This document shows, piece after piece, positions 7,668-17,486 of a DNA stretch of 64,000 nt. Below the pieces are notes generated by a model that was given only the letters and a program-made list of their open reading frames with translations, searched no databases and was not told the origin of the DNA. The DNA comes from Lachnospiraceae bacterium (GTDB taxonomy: Bacteria; Bacillota; Clostridia; Lachnospirales; Lachnospiraceae): contig QXWO01000019.1 of assembly GCA_009911035.1 (NCBI GenBank), positions 29,575-93,574 on the forward strand, in the 5' to 3' direction. The number at the start of each line of letters is the position of its first letter. The stretch's first letter is position 1. The position numbers and the translations under genes were made by a program.

Positions 7668-8795
7668 ATGGAGGAAAGTAAAAGGATCCTGCAGTATGAT
7701 CTGCAATTCTTTGCAAAGGATGGGCCAGGCGGGGAAAAGACCGAGGAGCCTACAGGCAAGAAGTTAAATGATGCCAGAAAAGAAGGGCAGGTAGCAAAGA
7801 GCAAGGAAATTGCCAATGCGTTCAGTATGCTGGCACTGTTTCTTATGTTAAAGCTGTATCTGGGGATCTTGGGCACGGGATTTATAGAGAATTTCAGCGC
7901 TGTGTATAACCAGATACCGGATTTGGTGACATTGTACGAGGGAAACATTCCCTTTATATCCATACAGGTGCTTGTGCGGAGTATGATGATAGAACTTCTC
8001 ATACTTATAGCGCCTATTTTCATTGTAGGTGTGCTTGTGGTTTTCATTTGTGATGTTGTACAGGTGAAGTGGAAACCTACTACAAAGCCTTTAAAGCCCA
8101 AATTCAGCAAACTGAATCCTATTCAGGGCTTTAAAAAAATTATATCTTTAAATTCCTTTGTGGAACTGATCAAATCGGCTCTTAAACTGGGGCTGGTAGG
8201 ATACGTGGCCTATTCTTATCTGATTGAACGCGTCGGCCAGATATTTATTTTATATGACATTGGCTTAAATCAGGCAATCGGGCTTATGGGGCAGATTGTT
8301 ACGGACTTAGGGCTTAGGATCGCGGGAGTTTACATGGTCATTGCTTTTCTGGATTTCGCATACCAGAAATGGAAGTTTAAGGAAGATATGAAGATGACCA
8401 AGCAGGAAGTTAAAGATGAGTTTAAGAATCAGGAAGGTGATCCCCAGATAAAAGGGAAGCAGAGGCAGAGGATGCGGGAAGCTTCCATGCGCAGGATGAT
8501 GCAGCAGCTTCCACAGGCGGATGTGGTGATTACCAACCCCACCCATTATGCGGTTGCAATCAAGTATGATCCGGATAAGTATGATGCACCTTATGTGATT
8601 GCCAAAGGGGAGGATCATCTTGCCCAAAGGATCAAGGAAGTTGCAAAGGAAAACGACATAGAGATCGTGGAAAATAAGCCTCTGGCACGGATGCTTTATG
8701 CAAATGTGGAGATTGGGGGGCTTATTCCGCCAGAGTTGTATCAGGCGGTGGCGGAGGTTCTTGCTTTCGTGTACCACCTGAAAGGAAAAGTATAA
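7668..8795 (+). CDS. flhB: Flagellar export switch protein FlhB
   Basis: A 375-residue FlhB. It has a charged N-terminus (GEKTEEPTGKKLNDARKEGQVAKSKE is diagnostic in pattern), four membrane helices, and a cytoplasmic autocleaving domain with NPTH at residues 290-293. Cleavage between Asn290 and Pro291 changes export specificity from rod/hook to filament substrates. The C-terminal part (YDAPYVIAKGEDHLAQRI, ENKPLARMLY) is complete. The ribosome site is GGGAGGCGTATAA. Confidence 0.96.
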   Translation: MEESKRILQYDLQFFAKDGPGGEKTEEPTGKKLNDARKEGQVAKSKEIANAFSMLALFLMLKLYLGILGTGFIENFSAVYNQIPDLVTLYEGNIPFISIQVLVRSMMIELLILIAPIFIVGVLVVFICDVVQVKWKPTTKPLKPKFSKLNPIQGFKKIISLNSFVELIKSALKLGLVGYVAYSYLIERVGQIFILYDIGLNQAIGLMGQIVTDLGLRIAGVYMVIAFLDFAYQKWKFKEDMKMTKQEVKDEFKNQEGDPQIKGKQRQRMREASMRRMMQQLPQADVVITNPTHYAVAIKYDPDKYDAPYVIAKGEDHLAQRIKEVAKENDIEIVENKPLARMLYANVEIGGLIPPELYQAVAEVLAFVYHLKGKV

Positions 8796-8811
8796 AGAAA
8801 GGAGAGTGACC

Positions 8812-10845
8812 ATGAAAAAAGCGGATATTGGCGTAGCGGCATATGTGCTTTCAGCGTTTATTATGATGATCGTGTCTATCCCCCAATGGCTTTTAGACGT
8901 GCTGCTCGCCTGTAATATGTCAATAGCGTTTACCATTCTTTTTACCACCATGTTTTCAAAAGAAGTGCTGGATATGTCCTTTTATCCTACCATGCTTTTG
9001 TTCACCACAATTTTCAGGATCTCCCTGAACGTATCTTCCACCAGACTGATCCTTACTACCGGGGACCCCGGAAAGGTGGTTGAGACGTTTGGTAATTATG
9101 TAGGTGGCAATGACCTGATCGTAGGTGGTATTGTATTCATTATTCTGATATTGATTCAGTTTATGGTAATCAATAAAGGTTCCGAGAGAGTTGCGGAAGT
9201 AACAGCCAGATTTACCCTGGATGCCATGCCGGGTAAGCAGATGGCTATTGATGCGGACTTAAATACCGGAGCCATTGATGATGCGGAAGCAAAAAGACGC
9301 AGGGATAAGATTCAGGATGAATCCAGTTTTTTCGGTTCCATGGATGGTGCCGTAAAATACGTAAAGGGAGATGCCACAGCGGGACTTGTGATCACCGCCG
9401 TTAATATTATAGGCGGTATCGCCATGGGAGTGCTCCGTCAGGGCATGGGCGTAGGAGACGCCCTGAACAGATATGCGATTCTGACCATTGGCGACGGTCT
9501 GGTGAGTCAGATCCCGTCCCTTCTGATTTCTCTTTCCACCGGTATCCTGGTTACCAAGGGCTCTAAGGATGCGGATTTCGGCAGGGTGCTGATAAGCCAG
9601 TTGTTCGGCATGCCCAAGGTGCTTTATATGGTAGGGGCTGTTATTGCCGGACTAGGCATTGTAACGCCTCTGCCCAACCTTGTATTTCTGACGCTGGGCC
9701 TTGTGTTTATCGTTACAGGAAGAATCGTTGCGGGAACCATTGAAACAGCCCAGATAGAGGGGGAAGTGGATGCGGAAGAAGCAGCGGCGGAGGAAATCAG
9801 GCAGCCGGAAAATGTCAACAGCCTTTTACAGGTGGACCCTATAGAGCTGGAATTTGGTTATGGTATCATACCCCTTGCGGATGTGAATCAGGGCGGTGAT
9901 CTTCTGGACCGTGTGGTAATGATCAGGAGACAGATTGCCTTAGAGCTTGGTACGGTAGTGCCGATTATCCGTCTGCGGGATAATATCCAGCTTAACCCCA
10001 ACCAGTACATTATTAAGATCAAGGGCATACAGGTCAGTGAGGGAGAAATTCTTTTTGACCATTATATGGCCATGAATCCGGGGTATGTGGAGGAGGAGAT
10101 CACCGGTATCCCTACCTTTGAACCGTCCTTCCACCTTCCGGCCACATGGATCACGGAAGGACAAAGGGAACGTGCTGAAAGTATGGGCTATACGGTAGTA
10201 GACCCGCCTTCCATCATTGCAACCCATCTGACGGAAATCATCAGGCAGTATATTGACGAACTTCTTACAAGGCAGGATGTCCAGAACCTTGTCAACAACC
10301 TGAAAGATTCTAATCCTTCCCTTGTGGATGAGCTTGTGCCCAAGCTGCTTGGCATTGGTGAGGTACAGAAGGTTTTGCAGAATCTCTTAAAAGAGGGAAT
10401 TTCCATCAGGGATCTTCTTACAATTTTTGAAACCCTGGCGGATTATGCCTCCACTACAAGGGATACGGATATTCTGACGGAATATGTAAGGCAGAGCCTG
10501 AAACGTGCTATTTCCAGTAAATTCTTCCCGGCCAATGAGACTACCAGCGTGGTTACACTGGATCCCAAGCTGGAACAGGAAATTATGGCAGGCGTGAAGC
10601 AGACAGAGACAGGCGCATACCTTACACTGGACCCGGAAAAGACCAAAACAATTATGCAGTCAGTTGAGAGCGAAGTCAATAAGCTGGAGAATCTTGGAAA
10701 GAATCCCATTGTTATTACATCGCCCATTGTGCGTATGTATTTCAAGCGGCTGACGGAAGACTATTACAAAGATTTGATTGTTGTATCATATAATGAAATA
10801 GAAAACAATATTGAATTACAGTCAGTAGGAATGGTGACAGCATGA
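8812..10845 (+). CDS. flhA: Flagellar export protein FlhA
   Basis: A 677-residue FlhA, the nonameric export-gate platform. I chose ATG 8812 because GAAAGGAGAG lies 6-7 bases upstream; the in-frame GTG at 8806 sits inside that site. About eight N-terminal membrane helices contain the FHIPEP signature region (TLDAMPGKQMAIDADLNTGA), followed by a long cytoplasmic domain from about residue 340 with PIELEFGYGIIPLAD and the C-terminal NEIENNIELQSVGMV. The stop overlaps the flhF start in ATGA. Confidence 0.96.
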   Translation: MKKADIGVAAYVLSAFIMMIVSIPQWLLDVLLACNMSIAFTILFTTMFSKEVLDMSFYPTMLLFTTIFRISLNVSSTRLILTTGDPGKVVETFGNYVGGNDLIVGGIVFIILILIQFMVINKGSERVAEVTARFTLDAMPGKQMAIDADLNTGAIDDAEAKRRRDKIQDESSFFGSMDGAVKYVKGDATAGLVITAVNIIGGIAMGVLRQGMGVGDALNRYAILTIGDGLVSQIPSLLISLSTGILVTKGSKDADFGRVLISQLFGMPKVLYMVGAVIAGLGIVTPLPNLVFLTLGLVFIVTGRIVAGTIETAQIEGEVDAEEAAAEEIRQPENVNSLLQVDPIELEFGYGIIPLADVNQGGDLLDRVVMIRRQIALELGTVVPIIRLRDNIQLNPNQYIIKIKGIQVSEGEILFDHYMAMNPGYVEEEITGIPTFEPSFHLPATWITEGQRERAESMGYTVVDPPSIIATHLTEIIRQYIDELLTRQDVQNLVNNLKDSNPSLVDELVPKLLGIGEVQKVLQNLLKEGISIRDLLTIFETLADYASTTRDTDILTEYVRQSLKRAISSKFFPANETTSVVTLDPKLEQEIMAGVKQTETGAYLTLDPEKTKTIMQSVESEVNKLENLGKNPIVITSPIVRMYFKRLTEDYYKDLIVVSYNEIENNIELQSVGMVTA

Positions 10846-12086
10846 TAATTAAAAAATTTCAGGGAAAAACAGAATCGGAAGCGGTAGAAAACGCAAAAAA
10901 AGAACTGGGCAGCAATGTGGTGATCATGAATGTCCGCAATGTAAAAAAGAAGGGGCTGTTCAGTTTTTTAAGGCCCCAGCTTACGGAGGTGACGGTTGCC
11001 CTTGAGGAAGAATCCGGGCGGACGCCCGCTTATAGAAAGGATGCATCTACACCCCAGTCCCAGCGTTATGTGGAGGCCATTTCCAATACAGATCCGGTAA
11101 GGCCGGTAAGGGAGACAACGCCTCTTAGGGGAAACAGTGTTTATGTTACGGAGGTGCCGGAGGATGGGTACAAGGACAACAGCGCTATCGAAGAAAAGCT
11201 GGACACTCTCCACACGCTGTTAGAACAGCAGCTCCAGAAGCCTGAGGAGACAAAGGAGGAGCCTTTGGAAGAACAGCATGAGACGGAAATAGAACGTTTT
11301 ATGAAGCTTCTTTATAATACCATGCTGGACAATGAGGTGGATGAGCAGTACGCGAACCAGATCATTGATGAATTTGAAAAGGTTAACAAACCCAATGTGC
11401 CCTTTGATTATGTGCTGTCAAACATTTATCAGAAAATGGTGCTCAAATTCGGCAAGCCCTGTGGGATCTCACCGGCGGAAAAAGGGCCAAAGGTGGTCTT
11501 TTTCGTAGGACCTACAGGGGTGGGCAAGACTACCACAATTGCAAAGATTGCATCGAAATTCAGTGTGGAAGGGAAAAAGAAGCTGGCGCTGCTTACGGCT
11601 GATACATACAGGATAGCAGCGGCAGAACAGCTCCGCACTTACGCCAATATTCTTGAAGTGCCTTTCCGTGTTATTTACACAGAGGAGGAAATGGAGCTGG
11701 CTTTGCAGGAATTTGGAGATTTTGACTATATCATGGTCGATACGGCAGGCCATTCCCACCAGAATGAGGCTCAGAGGGAAGCCATGAAGGAGTTTATCCA
11801 TTTTATGGATGGAAAAGCGGAAAAGGAAGTTTTTCTTGTTTTAAGTTCTACCATCAAATATCGTGACTTGATCAACATTGCAGATGCTTATTCGGAAATG
11901 ACAGAGTATAAGATAATATTCACCAAACTGGATGAGACTACGACACTTGGAAATCTGCTTAATTTAAAGCTTTACACAGGAGCATCTTTGTCCTATGTAA
12001 CCAGCGGGCAGAATGTGCCGGACGATATTGAACAATTTAATCCTCAAAAAACCGTGAAACGTCTTTTGGGAGGCAGGAAAAACTGA
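10842..12086 (+). CDS. flhF: SRP-type GTPase FlhF
   Basis: A 414-residue FlhF that determines where and how many flagella are made. The B domain (1-120) opens MIIKKFQGKTESEAVENAKK; the N domain is about 125-210; the G domain begins with the P-loop GPTGVGKTTTIAKIA near residue 223, followed by LLTADTYRIAAAEQL, VDTAGHSHQN and TKLDETTTLG. It starts in a 4-base overlap with flhA and precedes its regulator flhG. Length is normal for Firmicutes. Confidence 0.95.
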   Translation: MIIKKFQGKTESEAVENAKKELGSNVVIMNVRNVKKKGLFSFLRPQLTEVTVALEEESGRTPAYRKDASTPQSQRYVEAISNTDPVRPVRETTPLRGNSVYVTEVPEDGYKDNSAIEEKLDTLHTLLEQQLQKPEETKEEPLEEQHETEIERFMKLLYNTMLDNEVDEQYANQIIDEFEKVNKPNVPFDYVLSNIYQKMVLKFGKPCGISPAEKGPKVVFFVGPTGVGKTTTIAKIASKFSVEGKKKLALLTADTYRIAAAEQLRTYANILEVPFRVIYTEEEMELALQEFGDFDYIMVDTAGHSHQNEAQREAMKEFIHFMDGKAEKEVFLVLSSTIKYRDLINIADAYSEMTEYKIIFTKLDETTTLGNLLNLKLYTGASLSYVTSGQNVPDDIEQFNPQKTVKRLLGGRKN

Positions 12087-12119
12087 TAAAGATAAAGCAC
12101 AGACAAGTGAGGAAAGCAA

Positions 12120-13004
12120 ATGGATCAGGCTGAACGGTTAAGGAATATTATTAAAGCGAATGCAGTCTCAGAAAGCAGGCCCCTTGCCAGGGTAATCGCA
12201 GTGACAAGCGGAAAAGGCGGTGTGGGAAAGTCAAATACCTCCATAAATCTGGCTGTACAGTTCCGGAAGATGGGGAAGAGAGTCATTATTCTTGACGCTG
12301 ATTTTGGGCTTGCCAATATTGAGATTATGTTCGGGACAGTGCCGGAGCACAACCTGTGTGATTTGATTTATCAGGGAAAAAATATTAAAGAAGTGATTAC
12401 CTGGGGCCCTATGGATGTGGGGTTCATATCAGGAGGGTCAGGAATTGCGGAACTATCCAATTTAAGTAAAGACCACCTGGCTTTTATTATCAGGAATCTT
12501 TCCGAATTAGATTCTATTGCGGATATTATTATTGTAGATACCGGCGCCGGAATTTCCGATGCGGTGCTGGAATTTTTGGTGGCGAGCGAAGAGGTTCTTT
12601 TAGTGACGACGCCGGAACCTACCTCCATTACAGATTCTTATTCCCTTTTAAAGTCCCTAGACAGGCACCCCAGCTTTTCTGGTGCAGGCACAAAAGTCAA
12701 GCTGGTTGCCAATAAGGTGGATAACCATAATCAGGGACAGATTCTTTATGACAAGTTGAATGCGGTGGTGAGCAGGTATCTGGAACTGCCTTTAAGTTAT
12801 CTTGGGGCGGTGCCCCAGGATAGCCAGCTCTCCAAAGCAGTTATGCAGCAGATGCCGGTGTCCATCAAAACCCCCCAGGCGAAGTCGGCTGCAGCTTATG
12901 GAATGATGGCGGAAAAGTTGATGGATGGGGAACAGGTTTTTGGTGTGCCCAGACGGGGGATGGCAGCATTTTTTTCCCGTATTATTTCAGCTAAAAACGA
13001 ATAA
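12120..13004 (+). CDS. flhG: MinD-like ATPase FlhG (YlxH)
   Basis: A 294-residue ParA/MinD family ATPase that limits flagellar number and stimulates FlhF. Residues 2-8 are DQAERLR, the activating DQAxxLR helix that contacts FlhF in characterised homologues. The deviant Walker A TSGKGGVGKSN covers residues 29-39, followed by ILDADFGLANIEIMFG, VDTGAGISDAVLEF and TTPEPTSITDSYSLLK. A short amphipathic C-terminus (GMAAFFSRIISAK) could bind membrane. It is full length. Confidence 0.95.
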   Translation: MDQAERLRNIIKANAVSESRPLARVIAVTSGKGGVGKSNTSINLAVQFRKMGKRVIILDADFGLANIEIMFGTVPEHNLCDLIYQGKNIKEVITWGPMDVGFISGGSGIAELSNLSKDHLAFIIRNLSELDSIADIIIVDTGAGISDAVLEFLVASEEVLLVTTPEPTSITDSYSLLKSLDRHPSFSGAGTKVKLVANKVDNHNQGQILYDKLNAVVSRYLELPLSYLGAVPQDSQLSKAVMQQMPVSIKTPQAKSAAAYGMMAEKLMDGEQVFGVPRRGMAAFFSRIISAKNE

Positions 13005-13033
13005 AATGATTACTCTGCACTTATGAGAAGCGT

Positions 13034-13044
13034 ATATTGTGTTA
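13034..13044 (+). promoter_or_regulatory. Candidate internal promoter region before cheB
   Basis: The 82-base gap before cheB contains TATACT (13043-13048) with a weak TTATGA 16 bases upstream. The 11-mer ATATTGTGTTA here is repeated exactly at 25214-25224 in front of the polysaccharide deacetylase. An internal promoter for the che genes is possible, but read-through from the flagellar operon is equally likely. Confidence 0.3.
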
Positions 13045-13086
13045 TACTTGAAACAGTAAGATTAATAAATTATAAGAAGGTTCATT

Positions 13087-13692
13087 ATGATTAAGTCTGT
13101 TGAATTAAGAGCCGGAAGAAAAATTGTCGCAATTGCCAGTTCTACCGGCGGACCCAAGGCATTGCAGAATTTGATTCCTTTGCTTCCTGCAAATCTGAAT
13201 GCACCTGTTATGATTGTACAGCATATGCCGGCCGGCTTTACTGAGGCACTGGCAGGACGGCTTAATACTTTAAGCCCTCTGGCGGTGAAGGAAGCTGCCG
13301 ATGGAGATGTGATAAATACAGGTCAGGTATATCTTGCCAGAGGAGGCAGGCATATGAAAGCGGCAAAGAGCGGAGCAAGACATGTCATCCGTTATTCTGA
13401 CGAACCGACCAGAGAGGGGGTGCGTCCATGTGCCAATTATATGTACGAATCCCTGGCAGACTGCGGATATGATGAGGTGGTGTGTGCCGTCCTTACAGGT
13501 ATGGGGGCGGACGGCACGGTAGGAATCAGGAATTTAAAGGAAAAAAAGAGGGTGAAGGTATTTGCTCAAAGTGAAGCCACCTGCGCGGTATATGGAATGC
13601 CCAGAAGCATTGTGCTTGCCGGGCTTTCCGGTCCGGGAATAAGTCTGGAGAGAATTGCGCAGGAAATAATAAAGAACGTGGGGGTAATTTAA
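13087..13692 (+). CDS. cheB: CheB methylesterase catalytic domain without receiver
   Basis: A 201-residue protein that is only the CheB C-terminal domain, which removes methyl groups from (and deamidates) chemoreceptors. The catalytic triad is intact: Ser19 in ASSTGG, His46 in VQHMP and Asp142 in GMGADG. Ordinary CheB is about 350 residues with an N-terminal receiver; here ATG 13087, after AAGAAGGTTC, leaves none, and the 82-base gap upstream has no room for one. Activity would then not depend on direct phosphorylation by CheA. No cheR is in this window. Confidence 0.92.
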   Translation: MIKSVELRAGRKIVAIASSTGGPKALQNLIPLLPANLNAPVMIVQHMPAGFTEALAGRLNTLSPLAVKEAADGDVINTGQVYLARGGRHMKAAKSGARHVIRYSDEPTREGVRPCANYMYESLADCGYDEVVCAVLTGMGADGTVGIRNLKEKKRVKVFAQSEATCAVYGMPRSIVLAGLSGPGISLERIAQEIIKNVGVI

Positions 13693-13693
13693 A

Positions 13694-15784
13694 ATGGATG
13701 TAAATCAATATCTTGAAATTTTTCTTGATGAAACAAAGGAGCACCTTGAAAATCTGAATACCCAGATATTAAAGCTGGAGCAGGAACCGGAGGATTCGGA
13801 TACTATTAATGAGATTTTCAGGGCTGCCCATTCTTTAAAGGGGATGGCCGGGACTATGGGATATAAGCGTATGCAGGCGCTGACCCATGATATGGAAAAT
13901 GTGTTCTCGGAAGTCAGGAATGGAACCATGAAAGCCGATTCCAACCTGATCGATACATTGTTCCAGTGTCTGGATGCCCTGGAGGAGTATACCAGTACCA
14001 TTCAGGAGACTGCTGATGAAGGAACCAACGATAACCAGCAGTTGATCGACCAGTTGAACAGGTACCTGAATCCGGGCGAAAAGAAAGAGGAGACGAAAGG
14101 GAAAGCCGCTAAAGAGAAAAAGGATGTACAGGAAGATACCTTTGCCGGCAAATGGATGAACATTAAAGTCGGTGAGACGGAACGGCTGGTTTTTTCTTCG
14201 GCAAAAGCCCAGGGAAAGAATGTTTTCGGACTGACTGTATACATACAGGAGAGCTGTCTGCTTAAGGCGGCTAGGGCTTTTCTTGTATACAAAGCAGTGG
14301 AAGAAAGAGCGGAGATTATTGTATGCAGTCCTTCCGCCCAGGATATTGAGGATGAAAAATTTGATCTTGATTTCAGTCTGCTTGTAGTTTCGGAGTGTAC
14401 CCTTGAAGAAATTCTGAGCGTAACCGAAGTGGTTTCTGAAATAGAGAGAGTCGTAGGTGCGCCTTATGAGTGTGAGGCTGTTCCTGTGGAGGAGGAAAAT
14501 ACGGATGTGCCGGCAGTAAGCACAAACACCGTACAGACCACCCAGACACAGCCCCAGTCCCAGAGCAGCCAGCCCCAGACTCAGAGTACGCCCACAAAGG
14601 CAAACGATAAAAAGGCCGGAGGCAAGCCGGTAGTGAACCGGACAGTCCGTGTGGATATCGAAAAGCTGGATGTGCTCATGAATCTGGTAAGTGAACTTAT
14701 CATTGCAAAGAATTCACTGGTTTCCGCTTCCAATACGGACGGCGTTTCCAGCTCAGGATTCAATGAGCAGATTGAATATCTTGAAAGTGTAACCACCAAC
14801 CTTCATGAGTCGGTTATGAAAGTAAGGATGGTTCCCATAGAGAGTGTTGTAAGCAAATTCCCCAGAATGATCCGCGATCTTTCCAAGAAGCTGGATAAGA
14901 AGATGGAACTGTATATGTCAGGTGAGGAGACAGAACTTGACCGTACAGTGGTGGATGAAATCGGGGATCCTCTGATGCATCTTCTGCGTAATTCCGCAGA
15001 CCACGGTCTGGAATCTGCCGAAGTCCGTGTTGAGAGAGGCAAGCCTCCGGTTGGGTCTATTTTCCTGGACGCGTATCAGGACGGCAACAACGTTGTAATA
15101 GAAGTAAGGGACGACGGCAACGGCATTGACGTGCAGGCCGTTAAAAATAAAGCGATTGAGCGCGGCGTTATCACACCTGATCAGGGAGATAACATGACCG
15201 AAAAGGACATTATCAATCTGCTTTTCCATGCGGGCTTTTCAACTGCAAAGGAGATTTCGGACGTATCAGGCCGCGGTGTAGGGCTGGACGTTGTGAAATC
15301 AAAGATCGAATCCTTAAGCGGGGAAGTGGAAGTAAAATCCCAGTTAGGACAGGGAAGCACCTGGATCATCAGACTGCCTCTTACCCTTGCAATTATTCAG
15401 GCCCTTATGGTAGCTGTGGGCGGAGAAAAATATGCGATTCCTTTAGGAAGCATCCAGACACTTGAAGATATCAGCCCCAGCGATATCAAGCTTGTCCAGA
15501 ATAAAGAGGTGATCAATCTGCGCGGCAGCGTTATCCCCATTATCAGGCTGAGCGATGAGCTGGATATCGAAAGTTCCAAGGCACCGGACGAAAATCTGGT
15601 AGTCGTTATCGTCAAGAAAGGCGAAAACCTGGCCGGACTTGTAATAGATGAATTAAGGGGACAGCAGGAAATTGTTATAAAATCACTTGGCAGATATATC
15701 AGTAAGTGCAAAATTATTAGCGGTGCAACAATTTTAGGCGACGGCGAAGTGGCTCTGATTCTAGATGCCAATGCATTGATATAG
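13694..15784 (+). CDS. cheA: Chemotaxis histidine kinase CheA
   Basis: A 696-residue CheA. P1/Hpt domain (1-110) with phospho-His46 in AAHSLKGMAGTMGY; a region about 150-265 that may act as P2; a Gln/Thr/Ser-rich linker (about 270-300); dimerisation helices (about 315-385); the ATPase domain with N box LLRNSADHGLE near residue 433, G1 DDGNGID and G2 SGRGVGLDVV; and a CheW-like domain (about 560-696). It accepts receptor signals through CheW and phosphorylates CheY. The start follows the cheB stop by one base. Confidence 0.96.
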   Translation: MDVNQYLEIFLDETKEHLENLNTQILKLEQEPEDSDTINEIFRAAHSLKGMAGTMGYKRMQALTHDMENVFSEVRNGTMKADSNLIDTLFQCLDALEEYTSTIQETADEGTNDNQQLIDQLNRYLNPGEKKEETKGKAAKEKKDVQEDTFAGKWMNIKVGETERLVFSSAKAQGKNVFGLTVYIQESCLLKAARAFLVYKAVEERAEIIVCSPSAQDIEDEKFDLDFSLLVVSECTLEEILSVTEVVSEIERVVGAPYECEAVPVEEENTDVPAVSTNTVQTTQTQPQSQSSQPQTQSTPTKANDKKAGGKPVVNRTVRVDIEKLDVLMNLVSELIIAKNSLVSASNTDGVSSSGFNEQIEYLESVTTNLHESVMKVRMVPIESVVSKFPRMIRDLSKKLDKKMELYMSGEETELDRTVVDEIGDPLMHLLRNSADHGLESAEVRVERGKPPVGSIFLDAYQDGNNVVIEVRDDGNGIDVQAVKNKAIERGVITPDQGDNMTEKDIINLLFHAGFSTAKEISDVSGRGVGLDVVKSKIESLSGEVEVKSQLGQGSTWIIRLPLTLAIIQALMVAVGGEKYAIPLGSIQTLEDISPSDIKLVQNKEVINLRGSVIPIIRLSDELDIESSKAPDENLVVVIVKKGENLAGLVIDELRGQQEIVIKSLGRYISKCKIISGATILGDGEVALILDANALI

Positions 15785-15800
15785 GACAGGGGGAAGAACA

Positions 15801-16283
15801 ATGGAAGAACTAAGAGTATCGGGCATGAATAATATAGGCGAAATGAAAACAGAATATGATACTGTACAATATATTGTAATCAAATTAGGAGATGAGCAGT
15901 ACGGCGTGGATATTAAGTTTATAGATAATATCGTGCGCATGCAGCACATCACCAGAGTGCCCAGGGTGCCGGATTATCTCAAAGGGGTCATTAATCTGCG
16001 CGGGGAAGTCATTCCTGTCATGAGCCTGCGGGTTAAAATGGACCTTGAAGCAGACGAGATCACCAAGGCCACCAGGATTATCATTCTCAAGCTGGAACAG
16101 CATGGAACCATCGGCATAATAGTGGATGAGGTGAAAGAGGTTGTCACCCTTACCATGGATGAAATTGAAAAAATTACTTACGACGGGAAGGAAGATAAAA
16201 ATATTTTCCTTACAGGTATCGGCAAGCATGATAATGAATTGATTTCTCTTCTTGACCTTAATGCTGTTGTGATGGACAGGTGA
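15801..16283 (+). CDS. cheW: Chemotaxis coupling protein CheW
   Basis: A 160-residue CheW that bridges chemoreceptors and CheA. The domain begins near VQYIVIKLGDEQYGVDI and shows the family motif RVPRVPDYLKGVINLRGEVIPVM, then GIIVDEVKEVVTL and a C-terminal LISLLDLNAVV. About 20 extra residues precede the domain; ATG 15801 has a clear GGGGGAAG ribosome site, and a later in-frame Met is less well placed. It is co-transcribed with cheA after a 16-base gap. Confidence 0.95.
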   Translation: MEELRVSGMNNIGEMKTEYDTVQYIVIKLGDEQYGVDIKFIDNIVRMQHITRVPRVPDYLKGVINLRGEVIPVMSLRVKMDLEADEITKATRIIILKLEQHGTIGIIVDEVKEVVTLTMDEIEKITYDGKEDKNIFLTGIGKHDNELISLLDLNAVVMDR

Positions 16284-16330
16284 AGTTGCTGGAATATGTA
16301 ATAGAAATGTACTGTTAATTAGGAGGGATC

Positions 16331-16966
16331 ATGAAAGATCTTAGTATGGAGCAATTAACAGGTCAGTATTTTGACGTGTTAAAAGAATTAGGCAATATCG
16401 GAGCGGGCAACGCTACCACAGCTCTTTCGCAGATGATAGGATGTAAGGTGGATATGTCGGTGCCCCAGGTTCAGTTGCTTGAATTTAAAGATTTGGGCGA
16501 AATCGTAGGCGGTGATGACCAGATTATGGTCAGCATTTATCTTGAAGTGGCAGGGGATATAGACGGAAGCATGATGTTTATCTTAAGCAAAACTGCCGCT
16601 GCGCATCTGGTAAATAAACTGATGTGCGGTATGCTGGGAATTGATGAGGACACAGCGGAAGACTGCAATTTTGGCGACATGGAGACTTCTGCTATCAAGG
16701 AGGTTGGGAATGTAATAACAGGAGCGTACCTGAATGCATTGTCAGCGCTTACCACTTTAAAGATCTACCCCTCTGTTCCCCAGATTGGAATTGATATGGC
16801 AGGCGCGCTGCTGAGCGTACCCGCGGTGGAATTCGGTATTTACGGGGATAACATATTGCTGATACAGACCCAGTTCTCAGATGATATTGAACTGGAAGGT
16901 TATTTCATCCTGGTTCCGGATATGGAGTCTTACGAAAAAATTCTTACAGCGCTTGGTGTAATGTAG
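16331..16966 (+). CDS. cheC: CheY-P phosphatase CheC
   Basis: A 211-residue CheC that hydrolyses CheY-P and binds CheD. Both active-site motifs are intact: ELGNIGAGNATTAL and EVGNVITGAYLNAL, each with the Glu and the Asn three residues later. No FliN domain is present, which separates it from FliY. The ribosome site is TAGGAGGGATC. cheD follows after 34 bases, giving the expected CheC-CheD feedback pair. Confidence 0.95.
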   Translation: MKDLSMEQLTGQYFDVLKELGNIGAGNATTALSQMIGCKVDMSVPQVQLLEFKDLGEIVGGDDQIMVSIYLEVAGDIDGSMMFILSKTAAAHLVNKLMCGMLGIDEDTAEDCNFGDMETSAIKEVGNVITGAYLNALSALTTLKIYPSVPQIGIDMAGALLSVPAVEFGIYGDNILLIQTQFSDDIELEGYFILVPDMESYEKILTALGVM

Positions 16967-17000
16967 GCTTCAGAAGAAAAAGGGACAGGAGATTCTTAAA

Positions 17001-17486
17001 ATGAGTGAAGTGATTAAAGTTGGAATGGCAGACATGAAGACATGCCGGGGGGATGACGGAGTGACTACACTGGGTTTAGGCTCCTGTGTGGGGATCGCAA
17101 TCAGAGACCCGGGAACAGGTATCGGCGGGCTTGTACATGTCATGCTGCCGGATAGTAGTGAAATTAAGAATAATACAAACAGACCTAAATTTGCAGATAC
17201 AGGAATAGAAGACCTTGTAAACGCCGTTGTGCGCATGGGGGCAAACCGCAGCAGGCTTGTAGCCAAAATTGCCGGAGGCGCACAGATGTTTGCTTTTGGC
17301 GGCAAAAGCGATATGATCCGTGTAGGAGAACGCAATGTGCTTGCCAGCAAGAAAAAGCTTGCCGAATTAAGAATACCGATCCTTGCGGAAGATACTGGGG
17401 ATTCGTATGGAAGAACAGTAATTTTTTATCCGAAAACCGGAGAATTTTACATACGGTCTGTGGGAAAACCGGAGAAGATCATATGA
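17001..17486 (+). CDS. cheD: Chemoreceptor glutamine deamidase CheD
   Basis: A 161-residue CheD that deamidates receptor glutamines and stimulates CheC. Catalytic Cys29 lies in TLGLGSCVGIAI and the conserved His46 in GGLVHVMLP; the IAGGAQMF and GDSYGRTVIFYP motifs follow. Full length. The stop overlaps the next start in ATGA, so the small membrane protein downstream is probably translated by coupling. Confidence 0.95.
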   Translation: MSEVIKVGMADMKTCRGDDGVTTLGLGSCVGIAIRDPGTGIGGLVHVMLPDSSEIKNNTNRPKFADTGIEDLVNAVVRMGANRSRLVAKIAGGAQMFAFGGKSDMIRVGERNVLASKKKLAELRIPILAEDTGDSYGRTVIFYPKTGEFYIRSVGKPEKII

